Origin: Leuctra nigra
Taxonomy: Eukaryota > Arthropoda > Insecta > Plecoptera > Leuctridae
Length of the DNA: 64,000 nt
Assembly (NCBI GenBank): GCA_934045905.1
Contig: OW203764.1
Coordinates: 23,307,109-23,371,108, forward strand
Reading direction: 5' to 3'
This document shows positions 34,471-46,734 of the stretch, piece after piece. The translations under genes were made by a program, and so were the position numbers. Positions within the stretch are counted from its first letter, which is position 1. Each line of letters opens with the position of its first letter. The notes under the pieces were generated by a model. The model searched no databases. It worked only from the letters and a program-made list of their open reading frames with translations, and was not told where the DNA came from.

Positions 34471-35100
34471 AAATATTAAAATTAAAAAAAAAATACATAC
34501 AATTCCATAAAAAAATTAAAACCGTATGTTTTAGGCAACTTAGTATGATTCGAGAGCCATCACACTCAAAAGTATTCTTTGCCTTCTTCGATATCGCCAT
34601 TTTCTCTACCCTACGAAAATGATCGGAAAAAAATAATCTCTGACTTATTATTTTATATATTATGATTTTTAAGTGTTACACAACTACAATTCATAAATTA
34701 AATTATTTTATTTTGCATAAATAACACTTCTTACGTAATGAAAAATCGGGAAAACACTTCTAAAATATAATCCAATTATTTTTTTATATTACCTACGTCA
34801 TAAGCAATATCCAATAACTTATCTTGTCAATTGATTTCTAACAACAAGTATTATTGTGATGCACTGCATATTACATGTGATATTGTTCCAGTTAATAATT
34901 TTATTTCCAACATCTCGATACAATTACTATAATTAATTATCACTACGTATCATTACCGTTCTCCACTAGTGTCATGCCTTCTAATTCCTCAGCCAATTAG
35001 ATCTGATCTATCAAATGCATACAATTAGTGTTTCTTGCAATCCCCAGTTATATCAGAGCAATCACAAGACGAGAAGAAGTTCTCCTTCGCTGTGTGACTT
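34471..35100. other. AT-rich upstream region of the secreted-peptide gene
   Basis: Strongly AT-rich. A GATA-type site (TGATAG on the minus strand, 35008-35013) lies about 100 bp upstream of the kappaB-like site of the gene that follows. No ORF is supported. Confidence 0.35.
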
Positions 35101-35108
35101 ATGTCATT

Positions 35109-35175
35109 GGGAATCCCTCCACTCTGAGTCGCTATACATGAGGTATATAAAGTGGAGGAGTTGTTTTTGATTCAC
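35109..35175 (+). promoter_or_regulatory. Core promoter with kappaB-like site and TATA box
   Basis: GGGAATCCCT (35109-35118) fits the insect NF-kappaB motif GGGRAYYYYY at every position. TATATAAAG (35144-35152) is a strong TATA box 26 bp beyond it. A TTCACTATT initiator-like site near 35171-35179 is at the right spacing for the start of transcription, about 15-20 bp before the ATG. The motif matches are seen directly; immune or stress inducibility is inferred. Confidence 0.6.
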
Positions 35176-35191
35176 TATTGATTTGACAACA

Positions 35192-36905
35192 ATGAAGACG
35201 TTTCTGATCATTTGTGGCATTATTGCGATGGTAAGTCATATTGTCAGAGAAAGTGTAGAGTTTTAGAGGTTTGATTTTATTATTTCCTTTTTAAATTGAG
35301 TACTTTGGTTTTGGTAAAAGTTTTATTTTTAAGTCATAATCGTATATTAAAATGCACAGGCCGAGGAGAAGTATAATTTTCTTTCACTCGTGTTTTCTTC
35401 AATTTATATGACAATTATTGTTTTGTTTATTCTTGCTGCGATTCATGTTGTTTATGTTGTCCGAAACTTAAACATGTGTTCATGTTTGCAGTTGCAGTTA
35501 GCTTCGTGCAAGGAAGATGAACATCGAGGGCAAGTCTACAACCCATCGTTCAGGGTGAGTTTCCAAATAATATCACATAACAAAGACCACGTGGAGGTTA
35601 TATTATCTCTATTTAACTTTGAGAAAACATTTTTTTTAAATAACTAAAAATATCGTGAATTGTACCATTTGTTCAGATACAAACTAAATTCTCTTACAGA
35701 AGAAAGTAAAGGTAAAAGATTTTAATTTTCATAATTCATATTGCCTTTGTAACTATAAAATAACTATCTCAGTATTCACACTTCAACTGAAACAATATGG
35801 TAGTAGTCATGGTCTTGTCAGCCCAAAGAATGAGTCGAAGGAAAGAGTCAATCCCCTACTTCATGACTAAAGGATCGCTGACTTGAGTGGAACTGAAAGC
35901 TGCAGTCTCATTCGTCCCCAATGACATCAACAAGAGCCTTGAAAGTAAAACTTCGTGGTGTATATAACCGCAGACAAATGTTCCTGCCGCTATTCATCTA
36001 ATGGTCGGCTTTTCGGAAAGTTGGCCAAGACATATAGCCGAGCACATAGGTAATGACATCTGTCAAGTTCAATTGTTCCACTTGATCCTTGAACCATTCG
36101 CAAGAAAAGTGGGGCTATGATTCAAAACTAAGTCAGAGCTGAAATTAGTTAGAGAAATAATACATCCATAGCAGTGGTCCAATTGGATGGGAGGGGGATG
36201 AGGGAGATAGATTTCCCTCAAAGTCACAACCAATGTATAGAGCCAAGATTATATGGTTTTATCACTTTTAATCACGAAATTTCGCTTTAAAATCAAACAT
36301 TTTGTAAAATTTTATTATTTGTGTTTATGTGGATTGTATTGGATCTTCTGGTCATCCTTTTTTAAGAGAAAATAGGCATTGAATCAACTCTTAAAAAAAT
36401 ATCCGGGCTTAGACAACGATGTATAGATTGTTTGAGGGATATCTTACTATCAACCCACAAAGATATCTTAATTCGTCTATTAATTTAAAACAATACGTAC
36501 AACGCTTTTATAAGGGTACGTTTTATATGACAATTATTGAAATGTCCTATGAATAAGCTTGCAGGTGCTGTTATTGCTACCAACATACGATCCATTAAAC
36601 AGAAACCATTAACGTAAGCGCGTGCTAGGTTTTTATGACGTCAGTAGATACATAACATCACTTGACAATATAATTAACTATTGTTGATACCCCTATTAGA
36701 TGATGAGTAGAGGGACAGTTATGGACTTTGGTATTAACCTCAAAGTTTCCACTCCACTCCTTCTGTCTAGGTCCTCGGTGACGGAGGTGAAGTGCCGGGT
36801 TCAAGACTTGACATCGAGAGGTCTAAGCGAGAAGCACTCGGGGAAGAAGACGACGACAATTTCGCCTCGACATACAAGAAGAAGAAAGGAGGCAAGAAGG
36901 GATAA
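35192..36905 (+). CDS. Small secreted peptide precursor, three exons, family unknown
   Basis: The exons are 35192-35230, 35492-35554 and 36771-36905 (TAA at 36903). All junctions are GT-AG and in phase 0, giving 78 residues. Exon 1 is a signal-peptide start (MKTFLIICGIIAM) ending at GTAAGT. Exon 2 adds LQLASC, the likely cleavage region, then a charged stretch with QVYNPSFR. Exon 3 carries a furin-type RSKR site (residues 51-54) followed by a 24-residue C-terminal peptide. Its first half is acidic (GEEDDDNF) and its end basic (KKKKGGKKG). The second acceptor is ambiguous (TTTGCAG or TTGCAG six bases later; two residues differ). There are no cysteine pairs and no amidated neuropeptide repeat. 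The architecture suggests a processed secreted peptide such as an immune effector, neuropeptide-like or salivary product. I recognise no homologue, and a further exon in intron 2 cannot be excluded. Confidence 0.72.
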
Positions 36906-37001
36906 AGTGGGATGAAATATTAGAACAAAACGATGGAGTTTTGAAGAGTACTGACATTTAGAAAACTAGAAAGAAACGGATTTGTAATAAGGGTATGGAA
37001 C

Positions 37002-37007
37002 AATAAA
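37002..37007 (+). terminator. Poly(A) signal AATAAA
   Basis: The canonical hexamer lies 97 bp after the stop codon of the secreted-peptide gene, the expected distance for a short 3' UTR. It supports the gene model's third exon as terminal. Confidence 0.6.
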
Positions 37008-37346
37008 CTTAGTGAATGCAGCTGTGTGATGTCTCTGTACCCCATGCTCCAGTTATGTTAGGATTGTATGTGACATATTTGAATTGCCGATATTCTAGAA
37101 ACATTTTCTCGATAGTTTATTGTTAGAGCGTTCAATGAAGCGTGATGTTTGATCTCTGCTACTCAAACTATTACTCGTTACAGGTAATTAAAAGAGGGGT
37201 AATCTGCTCTAGTGGAATTCACTTAATTATGTAGGTGTTGAAATTCTCTGGCAGAAACGTGTCTTTAAAATATTTCAGAGTTGATTAACTTGAAGGAAAT
37301 TACCTATTAATTAAATCGACACTCTTGAAATTCTGGATAGTGTGAT
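37008..37346. other. Spacer downstream of the secreted-peptide gene
   Basis: AT-rich and without a gene, repeat or promoter signal that I can support. Confidence 0.4.
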
Positions 37347-37470
37347 CCCCATAAAAACTCCGTGTAAAAAAGAGCATGAAAGTCCTCTCATCAAATAAAT
37401 GGGTCAAGTCAACACATTTATTAACAATATTTTTAAAAATCGAAAATTACTTCGTGCATCATTTATAAAT
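37347..37470. mobile_element. Foldback left-arm fragment
   Basis: CCCCATAAAAACTCCGTGTA, then AAATGGGTCAAGTCAACAC and TTACTTCGTGCATCATTTAT, correspond to one arm of the foldback family. The right arm is absent. Confidence 0.5.
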
Positions 37471-37624
37471 TAGTAGACAGTTAATTTTTAGTACAGAAAT
37501 CAAATGTAGAAATTTAATTTCTCTAAAAAGCCATGAATTTTTAGGATTTTTTATTTTTTATTATTAATTTTTTATTATTATTAAATACATTAATATTTAA
37601 TATAATATGACTTCATATTATAAA

Positions 37625-38567
37625 CTAGGAAAACGCTCAGTGCAACGCGTTGATGAGCGAGCACGGACACGCGCAACACCTTGAACCGAAATTATGTCTA
37701 TCGAAAATATCATTAAAAGCCAATAATTCTTGAAATTCGTCAGACTTGTAGGTATAAAAATCTCCAATTATTCCTAAAGTATTAGTCCCAATAACCATGC
37801 AAAGTTTTAGGTTGATTGATTGAACCTTTATGATTAGAATGTTCCTTGTTAATATTCAAAAATCATAGGATCTATTTAAAAAAATATACCTGGGACCACT
37901 CATATGATATAAGTGTGTGTACTTACACAGTATTAGACGATCTTTTGAACGGTCATATCAGTTTCATACGTTTGAAAGTTTCTGCTCTAACTACCTTGGA
38001 ACTATAAAGAGTCGAAGTAGCCGTGATCAACATTTTTGAGTAATTTGACAGCCAACACGCTAAATGTTCGTAAAATGTCAATAACTTTTGGATTTAAACA
38101 CAGATAAGTCTGAAAATTGTCAAAAATACAGATAATGTTGGTCTTAATGACCATGCAAAGTTTTAAGTTGATCGGTCATACGGTTCTAGTTTGAATTTCA
38201 AAAATCATATGAAAGATTTTTTTAAATTTTAACCAATGGGAGGATTTGGCTGAAATTTATTATGATTGGGTAAATTGTTGGTTGAAATGACTTTGCTAAA
38301 TTTCAAATTGATCGGAACAACCAATCGAAAGATATTTTTTTTTAAATTTGAACCAATCACAGGATCCCTTTCAAAAACGATCCCAGGGACCGCATACATT
38401 ACGTTAGTATATGTGCAAAATTCCAGATCGATTGGTTGTGCCGTTTGACCTGGGCAGTGAACACAAAAAAAACAAAAAAACAAACAAACAAAAAAAACAA
38501 AAAAAAAACACACACACAGAGAAAGTTCCATAAGAGTACCGTGGTGACGCTCGCTACGCTCGCTCAA
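37625..38567 (-). mobile_element. Helitron-like element, copy 7 (943 bp)
   Basis: Complete: 5' end TTGAGCGAGCGTAGCGAGCG at 38567 after an A; 3' end CGCTCA-loop-CGCTCAGTG in complement with CTAG at 37625 before TTTA. It carries the long A/C-rich stretch near the 5' end (38460-38520) also seen, in complement, in copy 2 (1090-1120). The 112-codon minus ORF (38229-38567) begins exactly at the 5' terminus and is repeat read-through. Confidence 0.78.
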
Positions 38568-39184
38568 TAATGTTTAAAAGTAATTCCTCCTATACCATAG
38601 CATTTTGGAACTTTCATCACATTCGGGAGCGTCCCAAGTGATAAAAGACATGACTTGCTAATTAGAGCTAGATATAACTAGTCAAATAATTATATTGTCT
38701 TCTACATAATTTAATTCGTCGTTGATGATAAGTTGCTAGAGATCACGCCAACGTTTTCTGATAGATTCTAAAATTAATATTAAAACAACAGTAAGCGCAA
38801 CAGTCGAGCGCATCCTAACAGACAGTTCAATTTTTGGGAGTGTAAAAGTGTGAATTTCAAGTGTCAATTAAATTTGGTTTTAAGCTTGGCTCAGCAACAG
38901 CTATGTCAAGTATAATCCATTCTATTTTGTGAGCAGTCAAAGTAGATAAATTCCAGACAACTATCACAAGTGACAGAAGTATCACAATAACAAGTATCAG
39001 AAGTATCAGTAGAGTGTGAAGTATCACATGGACAGACCTAAATCCCACCTTCATACATTCGACTAGTCCAGAATCTGGTCACGATAATTGAAGTGCCACA
39101 TACAAAAATGGGATAAATGATATCGAATTTTATTTTCAAATTCCTATCAAAAATAGCGACTTTACATTTATCTGTATCTCTGTA
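38568..39184. other. Spacer with a degenerate simple repeat
   Basis: 38955-39035 contains irregular repeats of AAGTATCA and GAAGTATCA. The rest is AT-rich with no gene. Confidence 0.35.
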
Positions 39185-39412
39185 ATTCCCGCGGCCGTCC
39201 TTCCTGACTGGGGTTTTTTCGTGGTATTCCCTCAGTCGATAGGCAAATGCTGGGAAGGTACCCTACAAATAGGCCACGACCGCCTCCTTTCCACCTTTCA
39301 TCCTTACATACTCTTCACCATCATATCCCAATCATCATCATATTCATAATCATTCATCCGTCGCCATTAGCCTCGCTGCAGAACAGTGCGACGTTAAGCC
39401 CCAGACAAAATA
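39185..39412 (+). mobile_element. 5'-truncated SINE with perfect 12-bp target duplication
   Basis: It starts at ATTCCCGCGGCCGTCC, just inside the lost B box, and runs through CCTCAGTCGATAGGCAAATG to the intact tail GCGACGTTAAGCCCCAGAC and AAAATA. TGTATCTCTGTA is present on both sides (39173-39184 and 39413-39424). Head-less insertion with a direct repeat is the expected product of LINE-driven target-primed reverse transcription. Confidence 0.85.
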
Positions 39413-39424
39413 TGTATCTCTGTA

Positions 39425-40310
39425 TCTGTATCTACCTCGCCAGTGATGTAGTTTTTTTAATTTGTCTGTTCACAATTTTTTTTCTGTTTACCAGGTACAG
39501 TGGTATAGACAATGTCATATATAACATACTGCATAGGTAAAAGTCAGTAACAAAACAATTACAAAAATATGTTGTAATACACACTACAATATCTAGCTTA
39601 ATCCTAGTAATGATATACAAAACAATTGTTGTTTTAATATCATTTTAGATTGAAGTGTCTTATATTTGTGATCGCTTGATGAATAAACCAATATACCCAA
39701 AACATTATATTTCACAATTGGAAATATTTCAGTGTGATTAATTCCTTCATTCATAAATCCATTTATTTATAGATCCGATTTTTGCCAGTTCCAAACAGCA
39801 CTTAAAATGTTACCTGAAATAACCGCAAGGGCACTCAAACAGGTAAGAAATGGTTAAAGAAGGGCGCCCCATTTGCCCAGGGTCGAACCCCCGTCCCCCT
39901 TCCACACCCCTTACACGGATCAATGAACAAACGAGTGACGAATGGCGACTGCAGCACTCTCTATGCAGTTCAAAGACAAACTATTCGTCGAATTGCATTC
40001 TTTATTGTGACCAATGACCATCTTGACCCATTTGTCCTTGTACCTAATTATAATGGAAAGTGAGGAAGTGATTAAAAATCCGTATTCACTCGCAACGCTT
40101 CAATAATGTTGTTATATTTGTTATAGAATACTAATTGTAAGTTGTTTCTGATTATCTATTATACCTACATCAATTTCTTAAAGTAATTATTCAAATTTAG
40201 AAAACAAATCCCCAAAGTATCACATATCCGCATTTCCACTTATCCACTTGTCCTGAACTATCCGCCATACGTTGATTCCGGATTTTGAAATGGAAATAAT
40301 AACTAATAAA
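39425..40310. other. Intergenic sequence
   Basis: AT-rich and without a supported gene. CCCAGGGTCGAACCCCCGTC (about 39878) resembles a tRNA-like B box but lacks a head and tail. Confidence 0.35.
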
Positions 40311-40620
40311 CTAGAAGACGCCATGTGTAACGCGTTTATTATCGAAACAATTTGTGCTTATCTCTGGAAATCATGTGAAAACAAAACTCAATAACTTGCA
40401 AGTGACCAAGGTGTGATGAGAGTACTTAAAAGTTATCGTAAAATATCAATAACTAATTATTGACCAATTTCGGCGAAAATTTTAAAATATGAAAAAAATG
40501 TCGCAATGACAATGCAAAATCTAATCTTGAGAGGTCCAACAGGTTATTTCAGCTTTCAACCAATCAGAGAATTATACTCAAAAACGTTTCAGGTCACTAA
40601 CCAAAGATATTAGTGTGTTT
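40311..40620 (-). mobile_element. Decayed Helitron-like copy
   Basis: ACTAGAAGACGCCATGTGTA then ACGCGTTTATTATCG is a degraded 3' end. The body phrases AAAAGTTATCGTAAAATATC, AATGACAATGCAAAATCT and CAACCAATCAGAGAATT follow in family order. The 5' end is lost. Confidence 0.5.
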
Positions 40621-40927
40621 TGAAACTCTGAGTTCGATATTGTGTGTTCTGGGCGGTGCCGACAAAAACTTCATACTGTGCATGTTTAATTAGTCATTTG
40701 TCTCTCCTCTAATCACCTATGCTTCAGTGACAGATTAGAAGTTTACTTTGTCACAGGAACTAGCCTATGTCCTGGGAACGTCACGACTGCCCACTCGTCA
40801 GCGAATCAAGTAATATTTCCTGTTCACCTCAGTGACCAAATGTGAACGCAGACTTGTCTTGTGAAACAGTATGATGAAGAGAAGTGGAATAACACTGATT
40901 TGAGATTATTTCATACATCTTCAATTT

Positions 40928-41060
40928 GATTATGATGACGAAAGGGAGATAATGACGATGAAGAATAAGTAAGGGTGGAAGGTGGGAAGTAGGTGGTTGT
41001 GTGTGACATAATAGCAGATAACATTCACATCATTTGGCGAACTACTGAGGGTACATTTTT
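40928..41060 (-). mobile_element. SINE relic, minus strand
   Basis: GATTATGATGACGAAAGGGA, GGTGGAAGGTGGGAAGTAGG and CGAACTACTGAGGGTACATT reproduce, in complement, the middle of the SINE body. It abuts a plus-strand SINE, so the two lie head to head. Confidence 0.5.
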
Positions 41061-41071
41061 CGACCGGAAGA

Positions 41072-41316
41072 GGTTTGGCGCAGAGGTAACGCTCTGACCT
41101 TGTATTCCGGAGATCTCGGGCTGGTTCCGGTGGCCGACCTCAGGCGAGAGGCAAATGTTGGGAAGGTTCCCTACTCATACAGGCCACGACCGTCTCCTTC
41201 CCACCGTCTATCCATACCTATTCTTCATCATCAACTCCCAAACATCATCATAATAATCACCTGTCGTCATAGCCAAGTAGCATAAAAGTACAACGTTAAA
41301 TACCATTTAAAAAATC
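41072..41316 (+). mobile_element. tRNA-derived SINE
   Basis: Head TTTGGCGCAGAGGTAACGCT and CTTGTATTCCGGAGATCTCG; a diverged B box (GGCTGGTTCCGG). The CCTGACTGGGG block is deleted. The body resumes at GGCAAATGTTGGGAAGGTTC and ends AGTACAACGTTAAATACC. Confidence 0.75.
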
Positions 41317-42566
41317 CAACATCATACTTCCCTATAAGAACTCATGTTATAAACTTTCATTGATGTTTTATATTGAACTGATGTTGTACGTTAAAACTAT
41401 ATAAGGTATAGACAAAACAGAAAAGGAGATTGTAAATTTTTAAATTTCACAAATGGTGGCATTAGTGGGATTTTTAAAAAAACATAATTAATTTTTATGG
41501 AGTATCGTCTCTTACATAAGGAATATGACACGAATTGAAAAAGGAATACAGCTGAAACATTTACGCAGTAAAACCACAAACCACCGAACTTTCTTGAGTC
41601 TTCGTGCAGACTTGCAATTAACTTTAGGAGCTACATTTTTAATAAAAAAATTAAAGCTCCTCTAAAATGTACATCGTGTATGAAAAACGTTTTCTTGGGT
41701 ATTGGGCTAACTGGTTTGTGTTAGGAAAGAGACCCCTAAACACACAACAACTGCGAAGCAATTAGTCAATTAAATGTTGCTAATTATATTGAATTTTATT
41801 TGAAATGCTGGCGATACCAAAGAAACTGAAGTGGATCACTCTTTGATGATAGATTTTCTTATCGTTGGAAAATGAAGTAAGTAAGTAAGTACTATCAAGT
41901 ATGAATAATATGTATTTTAACAGTTGAAATCCAGTTTTTTATTTGAAATCTCTCGGTTACATGGAGAGAATCTGAAAAAATCTCTACTCAATTCAATAGA
42001 GAGTGAAAATACTGGTCTATACTATATACGAACTATATAAAAACAAATCCAAAAATCCAGTCTCAATACAATAACATAACAAACAATTGAACGCAGTCGA
42101 TGCCTGGATTCCAGACTGGATTCCCTAGGGATTCCAGACAACTCGGTTGCTCCAGAGACCTTACAAGTTCCCACTGGAATACTTTTTCCATGCGAATCCT
42201 CGCTTAATTGACAGACTTTATACATCTTTTAAAGGTCCTCATTGAAACGTTAAATTGTAGATAACCCAATTTGCTACAGATCGCGTGTATAATTAGATCT
42301 AACTAACAAAGTCGAACTCTACTAATTTGTTCAGTGTTCGTGCCGTGTTTACTTTTGTCGAATATAACGAAGTAATGAACTTGTAGAGAGCAAGAAGCAG
42401 AGGTAATTACTCGGCGAATATCATATCAATAAGATGCGAAGAATAGATGTGGTTGGATGTATTATCTTCTATCAGAACGGAGCCAAGTCTTTGTCGTTTG
42501 TTCATTGAATCTTTCAATTATTTCCTCCCAATTATTAATGTTAATATATTTATAATATTAAATAAA
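41317..42566. other. AT-rich intergenic sequence
   Basis: Short minus-strand ORFs at 41397-41579 and 42022-42225 lack any support. A GTAAGTAAGTAAGTA run (about 41880) is simple sequence. Confidence 0.35.
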
Positions 42567-42764
42567 CCCATAAAAAACACTCCGTCTCTTCAACTAAAAA
42601 AATAGAAGAAATCTAAAAATTCAGCACTGAAAAGTAGTGATATCAAAAAATGGCCAAGTCAAAACTTTTCAAAAAATACTTGACGCATCGTGCATATAAA
42701 TAGTATAGAAGTAGGCCGGAAATCAAATATACTCATCTATACATAAAATATATCTATAATCTTC
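42567..42764. mobile_element. Foldback left half
   Basis: CCCATAAAAAACACTCCGTC, then TCTAAAAATTCAGCACTGAA, AGTAGTGATATCAAAAAATG and GACGCATCGTGCATATAAAT, follow the copy at 8437 into its central spacer. The right arm is absent. Confidence 0.6.
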
Positions 42765-45700
42765 AAAAGAATAATGAAGCCTTCCATCTCATTTAGGATA
42801 AAGAACCATTTATTGTCTGAAAATATAAAATTATAATTTGCACATAAATAAACAGGTTTAAATCCCAAGCAATGATCATTTACATATTTCTGAAAGTTTC
42901 GAAAGCATTTTTGTTCGAAAGGAAATGAATATATCTTAAATTATGGTTATAGTTTTTCATAGCAATTTATGCGATTTCGCTGGGTTATAAGTAATTTAAC
43001 GCAATCAAATCCTAAAGTGTAGTTAAGTGAGCACGGATAACTTGCAAATTGGCCGTAAAGAAAAATGATTTACTTTGAGCCCGTTGGGAGAATCCAAAAT
43101 GTACCAGATTAAATTTTCGATGAAATTTATAATAATCAGAAAATAATTTGATAACTTGTCAACTTACTGTCACCACCTCACACCTCCTCACATCATGTAG
43201 ATTATGATGTCTTGTTTACAGATAAGTTCGGAGTGAAAGCGCTCAGTTAGTCGTCGCCCGCTCGACAAATTGACAGCGTGATTGTCAGTTTGTTTCAACC
43301 ACCACGCTTCCAATGCGAGACGTACGCAAGAGTTTTGTGTTAAAACGAATTAGCGTGTCCGTGATCTCAAAACTCGACGAGTGAAATGTCTTAGTGGAAC
43401 GGTCTTCAGTGCGTACAACTGAAATTTAAACAAGAACTGAGTGGCTATTCAAATGAATGGAATTAATCCTGTTGAATCGTTATTTTTCTCACACACTTTA
43501 CATGATTTTCTTGGTAAAAAGAAGTATGAAGATAAACACTTGATACAACAAAAATTGCGTGGACGCTGTGGAAATTCACAATATCATATTAATTGTTAAG
43601 TTGATTACTTTATTTTACAGTTAGAGTTGGTGACCTCATGCTAACATTCTTAGCTATACAAATATTTCTAGAACTTTAGATTTACGAATTTTCATATTTT
43701 AGTTATCAATCAATACATTAGATTCGATATAGCATAATTCTATGATTATCGGTAGGAAATGTAGCGCATGGCCCATTCAAGGTAAAACTTGTCATATTTG
43801 ATTGTTTTGCGTGTACAATGAGAATTGTCCCGTTCAAGTATCGCTAGAATTATTATACTGTTAACATTTGAACCAATATGCAAATGTGTATAGATAAAGT
43901 ATTATTACCATTACAAAAGTGTTTTCCAACCAAAACACAGCTCTGCTCTGCTGGACATCGGTGATCGACGACATCAAATCCGAACGTCTATAATTCGGTG
44001 GAGGTGCCGGTCACTTGGCATCGCGCCAATCTCAAGTTACTGATCCTTCGATTCCGTCAATAATACCGTGGCAAATTACATCTCTTAAAACCTTGAAATC
44101 TCTTAGTTATCAACAATTACAACAATAGATCTCATGAACAAAACACAGCGTGCCGTATCAACATCGTTTATCGTTTAAACATGGCGTCTATTTTGCCCGC
44201 CTAGTGGTTATTATGCACCACTCTTATAGCGTGAGGCTCACAATATTCCAGTCAGTTATTAACAGTTCTTTCTTTCGACAGGCTCTGTTTTCATAGCTAG
44301 GTCGTGCATGTTTCTCCAGTATGGGCGACCGAACATGCATGCCAGGGTGTACAAAGTGTGTACAGGGTCTCCCAGGGTGCGGGGGGATGGGGGGGGGGGG
44401 AGTTCCGAGTCTAGCGCCGCGCTGCGATCGATCCGCAAGGCCTAGAAGGACACACGATGCAGTAGAGAAATTGCGCTGGCAATGTACCCCCTATTTCCCC
44501 CCCGCTTTACCCCCCTTTCCATGTTCTTTGATACCCTTTTGAGCCCTATTAGACCGTAGGAAGGAGTATCGTCTTATAGGAGAGAGAGGAGATTTTTTTT
44601 ACTAGGTTTACTTAATCCATTTTAGGACTGGACAATTTCGAGGATGAAATTTTGAGATAGTTCGTCAAGGCTTTTGAAGATGTAGACAATTAAATGGTAG
44701 GCACATAACATAATTAGTTCCTTGCTTTTGTAGTAGCCGATATATTTATTTTACTATACAACTATTAATTTTGTCGTGTTGTAGTGAATAATGGAAAAAT
44801 AAATTAAAATCTGGTTAGTTGATAGAACCCGGACTCCCATGGTAGTATTCCATAAATCCAGTATCCCTAAAATATTACATTTCAAACCATTTAATTGCTT
44901 GTAAAAACTATTGAAAAATATTCTATAAGTGGTGATATTAGACTGTAGTAGGAAAACAACTTATATTTTTATAATTCATTCATTCAGGAGATTAGAAGTG
45001 AAAACTATAAATAATTCTGCCAGCTATGAGTTTAGATATTTAAAATTTAGAAACCCTTTAAAGTCATACACAAATTTCCTCCTAAAAATTGACTAATTCT
45101 TTGTAATAGATGATTTACCTTTATTCGTCTTATTCAACAAAAAACTGGTGGGTTTCTAACTTGTTCTGTGAGAAAAAACTTATCGGAGAAATATTCACTT
45201 CTTCATGGTGTTATAAGGTGGCTCGACTAATCGGGGCATAGTCTCAGATCTTTTAACTTATTGTCTACTTGGTATAAATCATGCCATACACAATCCCTTA
45301 AAAAGTTAAGCACATCTCGTGTTTAGTTTATGAGATAAAATAGGTGTCTTCCCACGCCATGTATGGCTGCCGAATATAAAGACATTTAATGGTAGTATCG
45401 ATAGATTTGAGCAAAACACTTATTTTAACATTTAAAACTATACTAACGTTAGCCATTTTAAAAGTAAGTGACCAAAATCGAAATTATTCTCTATACCTTT
45501 TGTATAGAAGCTTCATTAATTCTATTAATACAAACAATTGAAAAGTTGGTATGAAAACGGTATAAAAAAAGTTGAAAAACAAAATATATATTTTTAGTCT
45601 TCGATCGTTTGAGCCTTTTAAGCTTTTAAATATTGGCATGATTGTAAATTAGTATTTCGCATTGTTATTTTTCTGACAAACAGCCAGTTGACGTCACCGA

Positions 45701-46484
45701 TTGGCGTCAACCAATCGTTAAAGTATAGCGTCAATTAGCGTGTATGTCTGTCGTCTGAATATTTCATTTGCACGTGAGAGCTAAAACATAAAGGCGTTAA
45801 ATCGAACGCAAACGAAGAATTATATTCGCCAATCTGGGATCAGTAGTTATGCACAATACCGACTGACATGACCATGCCACAATTTCTAAAAGTAAAAACT
45901 CTGTTTTGATGATTGTTATACCTCGAGGTAAAATTAAATTAAATAATTCTATTTAAACCCCGTTCGGTAAAATGCTTGCACTAAGGTGCACTAAACGTTC
46001 TTTAGTAAAAGGAAAGTACAAACATGAACATGTGTAAACATGTGTAAACATATGGTAAAGTGATCAAAATTAATATATTTCGCAAAATGTTAGATTTTCC
46101 ATGTTTAAGATGCTTTTGGCCGAAGATGCAATGACGTGAAAAGAAGATGTCTGATAAAAGTGCACAATTTTCTAGGCGTAGTTATCTAGGCGTAACGATT
46201 TGCCTGTCAGGTACCACATAATGTAAAACATTTTTATGGTAAAGGCACATGCAAATAATAGAGATAGTGTGTTTTTAAATATTTTAGTTAAGTTAAATTA
46301 ATACAAATCTGCGAAAGAATAAAAAATCGATCATCTCATTAATATCATAATAATATTAATATTTTTAAATTTTTAAATTTTTGCAAATTTCTGACCAGCA
46401 AGCAAACATTTAAAAAATAAAATATTGTATGGATATATCACCGTGCATGTAGAAATGTAAAAATCTGAAGAAGCTATAATACAG
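42765..46484. other. 3.7-kb intergenic stretch with one promoter-like patch
   Basis: 43230-43440 is less AT-rich than its surroundings and has several arthropod initiator-like TCAGT sites (43243, 43285 and about 43409), which could be the 5' end of a gene with a non-coding first exon; no donor was convincing. 44370-44400 has a long G run, and an ORF across it (44321-44542) is glycine-rich because of it. The remainder is AT-rich without genes. Confidence 0.3.
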
Positions 46485-46734
46485 GGGCTGGATTCACAAA
46501 GAAGTATATAACTTTATGACCAAAAAATCTAATACCATCAATATTAGCTATGACCATGTTTTACCGGCATAACTTTATGAATTTCATTGTACAAATCGCC
46601 ATTTAAATGAAAATATACCAAGTTTTAACTTAGTAATATCTTGGTAAGTGAGATATTGGTAGTTAAAATGCTAGACCTTATTCCGGCGGAAATTATGCCG
46701 GAATAAGGCTTAAAACGTTTTGTGAATCCAGCCC
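46485..46734. mobile_element. 250-bp MITE with CAG target duplication
   Basis: The ends GGGCTGGATTCACAAA and TTTGTGAATCCAGCCC are perfect inverted repeats. CAG flanks both sides (46482-46484 and 46735-46737). The related 87-bp copy at 11024 is flanked by CTG, so the family appears to duplicate a CWG triplet. Non-coding; inner CCGGCATAA/TTATGCCGG pairs add stem structure. Confidence 0.78.
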
